A stretch of DNA of 64,000 nt, from the NCBI RefSeq assembly GCF_003675325.1, contig NZ_CP033073.1:682001-746000 (forward strand), given 5' to 3'. Positions within the stretch are counted from its first letter, which is position 1. Every line of letters begins with the position of its first letter. Under the pieces are notes generated by a model. That model was given only the letters and a program-made list of their open reading frames with translations. It ran no database searches and was not told the origin of the DNA. Made by a program: the position numbers and the translations under genes. Below are positions 10,101 through 17,330 of this stretch, in pieces. This stretch comes from Streptomyces dangxiongensis. Its GTDB lineage: Bacteria > Actinomycetota > Actinomycetes > Streptomycetales > Streptomycetaceae.

Positions 10101-11336
10101 CAGCAGTGTGTTGACCAGCTTTCCCAGGCGCAGGCCGTTGCGGTGGATGAGGTCGAGTTCCTGCCGTACGTCCTCGTCGGCATCGGCGAACCGGCTGCGC
10201 AGCTCCTCGACGGGGCCCATGATCAGCGTCAGCGGAGTGCGGAACTCGTGGCTGATGTTCGAGAAGAAGGTGGTCTTGGCGCGGTCCAGCTCGGCCAGCT
10301 CCTCGGCACGCTTCTGCTGTGCCTGGTAGCTGCGGGCACTGCCGATGCCGGACGCGATGTGTCCCGCGGTCAGCTCGATGAAGCCCCGGTAGCCCTGGTC
10401 CAGGACGCGGTACCGGTTGAGGGCCGCCACGAGGAAGCCGTACGGCTCGCTGCCCCGCTGGAGGAGGGGGACCACGAGCGCCTCGACGGGCGGTTCGGAC
10501 CAGTCACCGCACGGCAGGTCGGCGAAGGGGTCACCGTCGAGCGGCACGACGGTCGCGTCGCCGCCGGCGAGAAGCCGGGTCGGCCACACACCGTCCGGGG
10601 CGTCGGCCGCGAGCACGGCGGGTGCGGCCGGGTGACCGGCGGCGATACCGGTCGCACCGGTGAGCCGGGCGGTCCCGTCGTCGAACAGGTACGTCAGGGA
10701 GAACGGCACATCCTGTTGGTTGCGGGTCAACTGACGGTCGGCGAAGGCCAGCACCTCCCGCTCGGTGCGGATCACACTCGGATCCGATCCCAGGTCACGC
10801 AGCGTGGCCATGCGGCGCTCGCCGATCACCCGCTCGGTGTCCTCGCTGACCACGCAGAGCATCCCCACCACGTCACCGGTGTCGTTGCGCAGCGGGCTGT
10901 AGGAGAACGTGTGGTAGGTCTCCTCGCTGTAGCCGGAGCGCTCCAGGAACAGCAGGAGCCCCTCGTCCCAGGTGGCCTCGCCGGTACTGAGCACGGTCTC
11001 GATGCGCGGGCCGATGTCGTCCCAGATCTCCGCCCACACCTCGTTGGCGGGTCGTCCCAGGGCCCACGGGTACTTACGGCCGAGCGTGTCGCGCCGGTAA
11101 GCGCCATTGCAGAAGAACGTCAGGTGCTCGCCCCAGGCCATCCACATGGGGAACCGGGAGGACAGCAGAATGCTGACAGCCGTTTGCAGGCTCTGCGGCC
11201 ACTCCTGCGGCGGACCGAGGGGCGTGGCCGCCCAGTCCACCTCGGCGAGATCCCTGCCGACCTCGCGGTCGGCGGCGAACACGGCGCCGGCGGCTGCCGT
11301 CGTCGGCCTGCGTTCGACGTCGTACGGACGACTCAC
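7167..11336 (-). CDS. Hybrid histidine kinase-receiver-SpoIIE phosphatase-anti-sigma kinase
   Basis: A single 1389-residue polypeptide joining a two-component system to a partner switch. In order: N-terminal PAS (about 35-170), GAF-like region (180-340), HisKA with H363 in SHEFRTPL, HATPase with N box N482 and G boxes DSGIGVP and GSGIGLAL, receiver (640-755) with D646/D647, phospho-acceptor D690 in VVSDVMMPRLDG and K742, a second PAS (770-885), GAF-like (890-1030), SpoIIE phosphatase (1040-1260; GGDWYD 1066-1071, YTDGLVE, DDDVALL) and a C-terminal RsbW-type HATPase (1270-1389; EACANAIEHG, GRGVALMR). No membrane segment is seen. All catalytic motifs appear intact. It is coupled by a one-base overlap to a STAS gene. 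Confidence 0.92.
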   Translation of the reverse strand: MSRPYDVERRPTTAAAGAVFAADREVGRDLAEVDWAATPLGPPQEWPQSLQTAVSILLSSRFPMWMAWGEHLTFFCNGAYRRDTLGRKYPWALGRPANEVWAEIWDDIGPRIETVLSTGEATWDEGLLLFLERSGYSEETYHTFSYSPLRNDTGDVVGMLCVVSEDTERVIGERRMATLRDLGSDPSVIRTEREVLAFADRQLTRNQQDVPFSLTYLFDDGTARLTGATGIAAGHPAAPAVLAADAPDGVWPTRLLAGGDATVVPLDGDPFADLPCGDWSEPPVEALVVPLLQRGSEPYGFLVAALNRYRVLDQGYRGFIELTAGHIASGIGSARSYQAQQKRAEELAELDRAKTTFFSNISHEFRTPLTLIMGPVEELRSRFADADEDVRQELDLIHRNGLRLGKLVNTLLDFSRIEAGRMQARYEPVDLAAVTAELASVFRSAVEKAGLAFDVDCPPLDEPVYIDRGMWEKVVLNLLSNALKFTFDGAVRVGVRAGDTHAVVTVADSGIGVPEAEMPRLFERFHRIENARSRSNEGSGIGLALVRELVGLHGGTITAESTAGEGTVFTVRVPFGTAHLPAEYVATEAGGAVASTSADPYVEEAMRWLPGRDSGRAADDTVAGTEVNGTPLGPGHAVSARVLVADDNADMREYLTRILAGAGYEVTAVTDGLEALHAVRRDTPDLVVSDVMMPRLDGLELVSRLRGEARTASVPVLLLSARAGQEASIEGLQAGADDYLVKPFAAAELLARVRANVELARLRSHHLRWRTALIDSLQEAFFVCDVSGAVVEINTAFTDILGYGPEDLPYAPIHPWWPDVAVAPEAHRQVGDAFAGLLEREQGSYTVPVIHRDGHQLWVTVTYNKAEDPDTGRQVTVGTFRDVTAEHYAVQRETALAALSTSLSRAASLPEALSGALAELKGLWRARSVVAAVFGPGDVPALTATDADLRWEELPAERREALAGLRRRSPLTPVAEHNGAGVLLEHPDGPLALWVDLDERRPFTDEDQLLLSLLAGHLVQGLVRAHQIDQQRETAIALQRAILGPARLPDGFAVRYEPATRPLEVGGDWYDTVALPDGRIGIVVGDCVGRGLEAASVMGQLRSACRALMLQDPNPSRALMALDQFAASVPGALCTTVFCGVLDPATGELTYSSAGHPPGILAHADGTTRLLDEGRSVPLAVRPGRQRPQSACILPARATLLLYTDGLVERRRRPLSAGIDQAGEAVQDGRDVPVDDLATEVMTRLAPVGGYDDDVALLLYRHPAPLEMSFPAESSQLAPVRNALRSWLAQCELPPSTVQNVLVAAGEACANAIEHGHRHAPGEAVRLRAEALVDNLRLTVADSGRWKVPQPELNAHRGRGVALMRAMMQQVTITPGPSGTTVDMQMRIA

Positions 11337-11642
11337 GCGACACCCATCCCCTCAGGCCGGTCCACTTCCGTGACCGCCGCGTTCCTGTACGTCTGCCCCT
11401 GGAACCCGCCGTCCTGCGCCGACGAACACCCCGCCCGCCCCGGAGCGGAAGTCTCTCGGGCACCGCGAACACGGTCCGTGCCCGGGAGCCCGTCTCGCCC
11501 ATGAGGGCAGGTGCGACGCCACAGGATAGTCCAGCGCGAGTCAGGCGATCTGTCCGGGTACGAGTGACAACGGGTGGCGGTGCGGAACCGGCCGCAGCGA
11601 GCAGACGGGTCACTGTCAGTGGCGGGTGGCAGCATCGGGCGC
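11337..11642. other. Divergent intergenic region, kinase cluster/SMI1 gene
   Basis: A 306-base gap that must hold promoters for the minus-strand signalling cluster and the plus-strand SMI1 gene. A GGGTAC hexamer at 11556-11561 resembles a stress-sigma -10, but no matching -35 is seen at the expected distance. No small gene or stable hairpin was recognised. Confidence 0.35.
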
Positions 11643-13592
11643 ATGACGGACACCACGGCATTCGACTGGCGATCCTTCCTGCTCACATGGAGCGGGGAGT
11701 GGGCGGACTCCCTGCCTGACGGCGAGGCGCAGGGCGAGGACGACGAGGCCGCGCGGCGGGCACGGTGGCTGGGGTTCCCGCCCGCTTCCGAGGAGCGGAT
11801 CGCAGCCCTGGAGGAGCGTCTCGGCCGCCGGATGCCCCCCTCGTACCGGAGGTTCCTCCAGGTCAGCGATGGGTGGCGGCACGCGGGCGGGTTCGTGTGG
11901 CTGCTGGCGGGGACCGCGGACGCCCGCTGGCACGACAACGAGTCGGGACTCGCGGACATGTTCGAGGAGTACCTGGACGAGGACGCCGAGCCCGCGGAGC
12001 GGCAGGAGGCCGACCTCTGGCGGCGCGGGTTGCAGCTCGACGTCGAGTCCGACGTCACCCACGTCCTCATGGATCCCGAGGACGTGGACGAGGACGGTGA
12101 GTGGGCCGTGTACACGTGGGCGAGCTGGCGGGCCGCGCCGCCCGAGCGGCACGCGAACTTCCTGGAGTTCATGCGGGAGATGTACCGGGAGTTCCACGGC
12201 CTGCGGGCGCGCCCGGGCGACGGGGAGCCGGTGTTCGTCAATGACACGACGCGAAAGCTGGACTCCCAGGTGGCGGAGGCCCGGCTGGAGGCGCTGCGCG
12301 GTGGCTGGGAGCGGGCCGGGAGGGCGCTGGACGAGGCCAGGGAGTACGGCAGGCCGCGGGCCGCCGGGCTGGGTGACCAGATACGCCGCCTGCTCGGACA
12401 GACCTACATGGTGTACTTCGAGGACGTGGTGACGGATCCGCGGTACGCGCCCGATCTGCTGCCGCCGTTGGTCGCCGAGCACGCGGCGCACTCGTACCGT
12501 GACGACTCCACGCTGACGTTCCATCTGCGGGGCGCCGACGAGGACCTGGTCTCGCTGGCCTACGCGACGCTGGAGCAGGTGCGGAGCGGCACGTACCGGT
12601 ACACGGCGGCCGGGCCGTTCGGGGAGGCGGTCGAGCGGGCGCGGGAGCTGGCGCGGTGGGGGGACACCGGCGGGGCGTGGCGGACACTGATGAATGCACT
12701 TCCCCTGTGGGAGCCGCTGGGACCGGACCACCTGGCACCGCTGGGGTGGGTGGCCGACCCCTTGCTCGGACCGTTGCTGAGCCCGGAGCGGGGCCGGGAG
12801 CTGCTGTCCACGCCGAGGGGTGGGCAGGCGGGTGAGGCACCGGGTCCGGCGGCCGGACCGGACCCGGGCGGCCTGGCGTGGCTCGCGGAGCCGGACCCGG
12901 GCAACAACCGCACGTCCTACCGGTTCGTCCTGGTGGAGGGGGTGGAGCCGGAGGAGTTGCCCGGACGTCTCGCGGACGGGGACGGCACCGAGCTGAACGA
13001 ACCCATGTCCTTCTGGGAGGCGCGCCACAGGTCGCACGACCGGAGGGAGTTCTCCTCCTACGACGACAGGGCCCTCATGGCGGTCGGCCGGGCCGGCACC
13101 GGCTGGAGCTTCGCCTTCGACGGCGATCCCGCCCCGTTCCACCGGCAGCGGTTCGTCTCCCCGGCCGCCGCCGCCGGTGCGGACACCCGCGCGGTGGTCG
13201 TGTGGAGCGGCCTGCGGAGCCGGCACGGGGAACCCTTCTTCCACCTCTCGGTGGCGCGAGACGGTGCCGAGCAGTACGCGTTCACTTACGCAGACGGAGA
13301 GATCCGGCGGAGCGGGGAGATACCGCGGGCGCTGGATCCGAGCCGGTTCCTCGGCGCCGCGGAGGACGGGGCCGAGGTGGAACGGTCGCTGCTGGAAGCG
13401 GTGGCCGGGGAGTTCGGGGTGTCTTTGCCACGTCATGCCCTCGTGCACGGGCGGCTGCACACGTTCACCACCCGTTCCTGGACGCGTCCGCCGAGGAACG
13501 GCGAGACGTACATGGTGATCCGGATGGAACGGGGAGACGCGGGCCCGGCGGACAGCGAGCGGACGGGCGAGGACGGGCCGGGAAGCAGATAG
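11643..13592 (+). CDS. SMI1/KNR4 family protein
   Basis: A 649-residue cytoplasmic protein. Residues about 40-200 match the SMI1/KNR4 fold: FPPASEERIAALEERLG and PPSYRRFLQVSDGWR are the signature, followed by acidic stretches. The rest is a long region without a recognised domain, including a distinct acidic/aromatic C-terminal part with YRFVLVEGVEPEELPGRL and SFWEARHRSHDRR. SMI1/KNR4 proteins often serve as immunity proteins in bacterial toxin systems, but no toxin gene is adjacent, so that role is only a possibility. The ATG at 11643 is preferred to one at 11574 because the SMI1 homology starts soon after it. Unusual length: most single-domain relatives are 150-200 residues. Confidence 0.8.
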   Translation: MTDTTAFDWRSFLLTWSGEWADSLPDGEAQGEDDEAARRARWLGFPPASEERIAALEERLGRRMPPSYRRFLQVSDGWRHAGGFVWLLAGTADARWHDNESGLADMFEEYLDEDAEPAERQEADLWRRGLQLDVESDVTHVLMDPEDVDEDGEWAVYTWASWRAAPPERHANFLEFMREMYREFHGLRARPGDGEPVFVNDTTRKLDSQVAEARLEALRGGWERAGRALDEAREYGRPRAAGLGDQIRRLLGQTYMVYFEDVVTDPRYAPDLLPPLVAEHAAHSYRDDSTLTFHLRGADEDLVSLAYATLEQVRSGTYRYTAAGPFGEAVERARELARWGDTGGAWRTLMNALPLWEPLGPDHLAPLGWVADPLLGPLLSPERGRELLSTPRGGQAGEAPGPAAGPDPGGLAWLAEPDPGNNRTSYRFVLVEGVEPEELPGRLADGDGTELNEPMSFWEARHRSHDRREFSSYDDRALMAVGRAGTGWSFAFDGDPAPFHRQRFVSPAAAAGADTRAVVVWSGLRSRHGEPFFHLSVARDGAEQYAFTYADGEIRRSGEIPRALDPSRFLGAAEDGAEVERSLLEAVAGEFGVSLPRHALVHGRLHTFTTRSWTRPPRNGETYMVIRMERGDAGPADSERTGEDGPGSR

Positions 13593-13674
13593 GGGCCGGC
13601 CGGGCTGAGTGGCGGCTCTTGCGGCTCGCATAGGTTGGCCGTCTTATCCGACGCACCGCGACGAGGGTCAGCCC

Positions 13675-14202
13675 ATGCGCAGCAGCACCAGGATCCGCCT
13701 GATCGAGCCCACCGACGCCGCCCCGATCGCCGCGCATCGGGTGCGGGACTTCGAGGCCTTCCGGCCGTGGGAACCGGCACATCCGTCCGGCTTCTTCACC
13801 CCAGAGGGCCAGGCGGAGCGGATCGAGAGGCTGCTGGCCGGGCACCGAGCCGGTACGGCCTGGCCGGGCGTGGTGCTCGCAGACGACGAGGTGATCGGGC
13901 AGGTCACCGTCGGAGGCATCCTGCCGCAGCCGCACCTGCGCCGCGGCTCCGTCGGATACTGGATCGCAAGCGTCGCCCAGAACCAGGGGCACGCCGGGCG
14001 CGCCGTAGGGCTTGTGCTCCAGGTGATGACGGACCAACTCGGGTTGCACCGCGCCGAGGCATCCACCGATCTGGAGAATCTGCCGTCCCAGCGGGTGCTG
14101 CGCCGCAACGGGTTCAGCCCGTACGGTGTCGCGCACTCCTCGATCTTCCTCGACGGGAGCTGGCGGGACGGGCTGCTGCGGGAGCGGCTCCTCGGCGACT
14201 GA
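13675..14202 (+). CDS. GNAT acetyltransferase, RimJ/RimL type
   Basis: A 175-residue GNAT-fold N-acetyltransferase. RLIEPTDAAPIAAHR at the start, GQVTVGGI in the middle, and VGYWIASVAQNQGHAGRAVG (acetyl-CoA loop) then LGLHRAEASTDLENLPSQRVL and NGF are the pattern of RimJ/RimL enzymes, which acetylate the N-terminus of ribosomal proteins or other amino-terminal/amine substrates. The ATG at 13675 starts the homology. It lies 80 bases after the SMI1 gene and converges on the RibD-like gene. Exact substrate unknown. Confidence 0.88.
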   Translation: MRSSTRIRLIEPTDAAPIAAHRVRDFEAFRPWEPAHPSGFFTPEGQAERIERLLAGHRAGTAWPGVVLADDEVIGQVTVGGILPQPHLRRGSVGYWIASVAQNQGHAGRAVGLVLQVMTDQLGLHRAEASTDLENLPSQRVLRRNGFSPYGVAHSSIFLDGSWRDGLLRERLLGD

Positions 14203-14279
14203 CTGATCGTTCACACGCCTGCCTCCGCAATACGGCGGGGCCCGCGACAGCGATCCGCGTCCCACGGGCGGCAGCGTTC

Positions 14280-14855
14280 TCAGGACACGGTCCGGCGCGC
14301 CACGCGGTAGCGGAGACAGACGACTCTTGAGCTGAAGGTGCGGGTCTCGACGAGTTCGAGATCCACCCGGCGCTCGCGCCGGGGAAAGAACGGCGTGCCA
14401 CCGCCCACCAGCACCGGGTGGACCCTGGCCCGGTACTCGTCGATCAGACCCAGCGCGGCCGCCTCGGCGGCGAGAGTCGCGCCGCCGATCGCGATGTCGC
14501 CCTCCCCCGGCTCGGCCCGCAACCGCTCGATCTCCTCCGCCAGGCCGCCGGAAGCCAGGCGGGCATTGCCCTGCACCGCCGACAGCGTGGTGGAGAACAC
14601 GACCTTCGGCAGCGGCTTCCAGAGCGCGGCCCACTCGAGCTCCGAGTCGTCGAGCGATGGATCCTGGTCGGCGGTCTCCCAGTACAGCATCGTCTCGTAC
14701 AGCCGTCGCCCCATCAGGTGGACGCCGACGTCTCGGATCTCGTCGGTGACGAAGCGGAAGACCTCCTCGTCGGGCGCCGTCCAGTCGAAGTCGCCGTCCG
14801 GCCCGACGATGTAGCCGTCGAGCGATACGCCCATCGAATAGGTCACGCTGCGCAT
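14280..14855 (-). CDS. Dihydrofolate reductase family protein (RibD C-terminal domain)
   Basis: A 191-residue NADPH-dependent reductase-fold protein. It begins VTYSMGVSLDGYIVGPDG, the usual start of the RibD_C/DHFR-like family, and includes LMGRRLYETM, EGDIAIGGATLAAEAA and a C-terminal PVLVGGGTPFF. These proteins reduce pterin- or deazaflavin-like substrates; few have a known role. The ATG at 14855 follows GGAGGACTTCTG, a strong ribosome site. It is transcribed toward the GNAT gene and divergently from the Tat-exported protein. Confidence 0.9.
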   Translation of the reverse strand: MRSVTYSMGVSLDGYIVGPDGDFDWTAPDEEVFRFVTDEIRDVGVHLMGRRLYETMLYWETADQDPSLDDSELEWAALWKPLPKVVFSTTLSAVQGNARLASGGLAEEIERLRAEPGEGDIAIGGATLAAEAAALGLIDEYRARVHPVLVGGGTPFFPRRERRVDLELVETRTFSSRVVCLRYRVARRTVS

Positions 14856-15194
14856 CAGAAGTCCTCCTCGGTACCGGGTTCGACGGTACGACCCCCGAAC
14901 GCCGCAGGACTCATCGCGGCTCGCGAGATCGCCTCGTCGCAGCACGGCAGGGCCCGATCGGACGGAGTCTCACCCTGCTCGCGGGTGCGCCGCGTCCCCG
15001 GCTCGGATACGCCGGCCGGGGAAGGGGCCGCACGATCCAGCGCCTCGTCCGCCTCGCCGCCGCACAGGCCTTCTCCAGGTGGGCGCGGTGCCGCAGGGTG
15101 GCGCCCGTCGGCCGGGAGCGGGGGCGCGGCCCGCATCGCTGTGCCACCGTGGCCGGGAGCGGACGACGGGCGCGCCGCGAACACGGGAGGCGAC
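14856..15194. other. Divergent intergenic region
   Basis: About 340 bases between the RibD-like gene and the dimethylformamidase-like gene. It should carry both promoters. No small gene, hairpin or operator-like palindrome was recognised. Confidence 0.4.
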
Positions 15195-16781
15195 ATGGGC
15201 ATGGGTCCTGCCCCGCGAGGAGGGGCGGAACACGGGACGGCAGGCGTACGGCGGCTGGGGCGCAGGCGTTTCCTCGGAGCGTGTGCCGGCCTCGGGCTCA
15301 CCTCGGTGGCGGCCACCGCCTGCGGCGCGACCGCTCCCCCGCGCGGGCCCCGCCCGGCGGACGTCTCCCACCGGCCCGAAGCGGAACGGGACCGGACGGG
15401 GACACCCGACTGGCGTATCACTTCCCGGGGCCCCGCCCCGGCCGTCGCCGGCTACGCGGACCGGGTGAGCGTGACGCCGGGCGAGGAGTGCGGCCTGTAC
15501 GTCTCGACGACCGCGTCGTCCTTCCGGGTCTCGGCCTTCCGCGTCGGCTGGTACGGCGGGGCCCAGGCCCGGCTCGTCTGGCGGTCGGAGCGCATACCCG
15601 GTCGTGTCCGGCCGGAGCCCCGCTTCGTGCCGGACACCCGCACCGTGCGCGCGGACTGGCCGCGCACGCTCACGTTCGGCACGGCCGGCTGGCCGGAGGG
15701 CGCGTATCTGCTGCGGCTGGAGGCGGACAGCGGCCACCAGCGCTACGTCCCGCTGATCGTGCGCTCCACGCGGGGTACGGGCCGAACCGTCCTGATACAC
15801 GCCCCGGCCACCTGGCAGGCCTACAACCGGTGGGGCGGCTACAGCCTCTACGCCGGTGCCTCCGGCGCGTACGCCACCCGATCCCTGGCCGTCAGCTTCG
15901 ACCGGCCCTACGACGCCGACGGTGCGGAGAAGTTCAGGGTGTACGAACGGGCGGCGGTGGTCCTGGCGGAACGGCTCGGCATACCCCTCGCCTACACCAC
16001 CGGGGCGGACGTGCACCGCGACCCGGAGGTCCTGCGGGGCGCGGCGGCCGTCGTCTGTCTGGGGCACGACGAGTACTGGACCTCGGAGCAGCGCCGGCAT
16101 GTCACGGCGGCCCGCGACGCCGGCACCAACGTGGTCTTCCTCGGTGCCAACACCTGTTTCCGCCGGGTCCGCCTCGAGCAGGGGGAGGCGCGGCCGGACC
16201 GCACGGTGGTCTGCTACAAGTCCGCCGTCCGGGCCGACCCCTGTTACGCCACCCGGCCCGCCCTGGTGACCACCGACTTCCGCCGGGCCCCGGCGCCGGA
16301 TCCCGAGTCGTCGCTCACGGGAGTGCTCTACGAGGGCAACCCGACGGACGCGCCGTACGTCGTCCACGCGGCGGACCACTGGCTGTACGAGGGAACGGGC
16401 GTACGGCCGGGCGACGCGTTCGGCCATCTGGTCGGCGTCGAGTACGACCGGGTCACACCCGGCGCGCCCGTCCCCGAGCCGCTGGAGATAACGGCCCACT
16501 CCCCCCTGGTGTGCGGTGGCCTCCGCAGCCACAGCGACTCGGCCTACTACACGGCCCCGAGCGGCGCGGGCGTGTTCGCCACCGGCACCATGCGCTGGGT
16601 GGAGGCCCTCATGGCCGGCACCCCCGACGGGGGCCGCGACCACGGGATGGACGCCCGTACCCGCGCCTTCGTGACCCGTACGACGGAGAACGTCCTGCGA
16701 GCCTTCGCGGAGGGGTCCGCCACCCGCCACCGCCCCGCGGCGCGTCCGAACGTCAGCGAGGTGTACCGGAGCGGGGTGTGA
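15195..16781 (+). CDS. Tat-exported N,N-dimethylformamidase beta-subunit-like protein
   Basis: A 528-residue protein with a Tat lipoprotein signal: RRRFLGACAGLGL followed by VAATAC, where the Cys is the probable lipidation site. The rest resembles the large-subunit C-terminal domain of N,N-dimethylformamidase: SAFRVGWYGG, a WPEGAYLLRL strand, TWQAYNRWGG, SFDRPY, the conserved LGHDEYWTSEQR, FLGANTCFRR and a late SHSDSAYYTAP. Family members are mostly uncharacterised; amidase activity cannot be assumed. The ATG at 15195 follows GGGAGGCGAC. It stands alone. Confidence 0.82.
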   Translation: MGMGPAPRGGAEHGTAGVRRLGRRRFLGACAGLGLTSVAATACGATAPPRGPRPADVSHRPEAERDRTGTPDWRITSRGPAPAVAGYADRVSVTPGEECGLYVSTTASSFRVSAFRVGWYGGAQARLVWRSERIPGRVRPEPRFVPDTRTVRADWPRTLTFGTAGWPEGAYLLRLEADSGHQRYVPLIVRSTRGTGRTVLIHAPATWQAYNRWGGYSLYAGASGAYATRSLAVSFDRPYDADGAEKFRVYERAAVVLAERLGIPLAYTTGADVHRDPEVLRGAAAVVCLGHDEYWTSEQRRHVTAARDAGTNVVFLGANTCFRRVRLEQGEARPDRTVVCYKSAVRADPCYATRPALVTTDFRRAPAPDPESSLTGVLYEGNPTDAPYVVHAADHWLYEGTGVRPGDAFGHLVGVEYDRVTPGAPVPEPLEITAHSPLVCGGLRSHSDSAYYTAPSGAGVFATGTMRWVEALMAGTPDGGRDHGMDARTRAFVTRTTENVLRAFAEGSATRHRPAARPNVSEVYRSGV

Positions 16782-16853
16782 GGCGGCGGTCGCCCACCCG
16801 GGACGCATTGCGAGGGCCTCGGTCGGCGGCGGGACTCCGGCGCGCCGCAGGTC

Positions 16854-17237
16854 TCAGTCGGCGGCGGGCTGCGGCGTGTCGGCAGGGGCGTCGCGGACCC
16901 CGAGCCGCAGGTGCTCCACGTGGTAGAGGGCCTGGTCGAGGAGTTCGGCGACGTGGTCGTCGTAGAGGGCGTAGACGATCGAGCGCCCGTGGCGTTCGCC
17001 GGTGACCAGTCCGAGGTTGCGCAGGAGGCGCAACTGGTGGGAGCAGGCGGAGGCTTCCATCCCGACCGCGTCGGCGAGGTCGCCGACCGAGCAGGGCCCC
17101 TCATGGAGCCGGGCCAGGATGTACAGCCGCGAGGGAGTGGCCAGGGCCTGGAGGGTGGCGGCGACGTCGGCGGTGCCGACGGCGTCGAGGCGCTCGCGGG
17201 TGGTGGCGCTGCTGGCGGTGTCGGTTCCGTGGCCCAT
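16854..17237 (-). CDS. ArsR/SmtB-family metal sensor repressor (NmtR/CzrA-like)
   Basis: A 127-residue winged-helix repressor. The DNA-recognition helix is CSVGDLADAVGMEASACSHQLRLLRNLGLV. At the C-terminal helix, DDHVAELLDQALYHVEH supplies a D-x-H-x10-H-x2-H set, the alpha-5 site of CzrA and NmtR that binds Zn, Co or Ni. Cysteines also flank the recognition helix, but a complete alpha-3 Cys site is not obvious. It is divergent from a P1B-4 ATPase, which fits a metal-relieved repressor controlling efflux. Start could be the ATG at 17237 or 17261; the later one avoids overlapping the operator-like repeat. Confidence 0.88.
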   Translation of the reverse strand: MGHGTDTASSATTRERLDAVGTADVAATLQALATPSRLYILARLHEGPCSVGDLADAVGMEASACSHQLRLLRNLGLVTGERHGRSIVYALYDDHVAELLDQALYHVEHLRLGVRDAPADTPQPAAD

Positions 17238-17260
17238 GCGGTCATCATACCCATGACACA

Positions 17261-17274
17261 TGAAGACCTATTCA
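17261..17274. promoter_or_regulatory. ArsR-type operator between repressor and metal ATPase
   Basis: TGAA at 17261-17264 and TTCA at 17271-17274 form an inverted repeat with a six-base spacer, inside a locally AT-richer stretch between the divergent repressor and ATPase genes. TGAA-type arms are common in ArsR/SmtB operators. Binding by the adjacent repressor is inferred. Confidence 0.5.
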
Positions 17275-17330
17275 GGCATTCCTGTATGGTGGAGGCGTTG
17301 CCCCGTCCGCCGGTGAAGGGTTGTTCCGCC

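Noticed and set aside
8676..11504. A 2.8-kb plus-strand open frame over the large kinase gene
   Set aside because: The opposite strand carries a clearly conserved multidomain kinase; the plus-strand translation has no family resemblance.
11551..11561. A stress-sigma promoter with GGGTAC -10 upstream of the SMI1 gene
   Set aside because: No suitable -35 element lies at the required spacing; the hexamer alone is too common.
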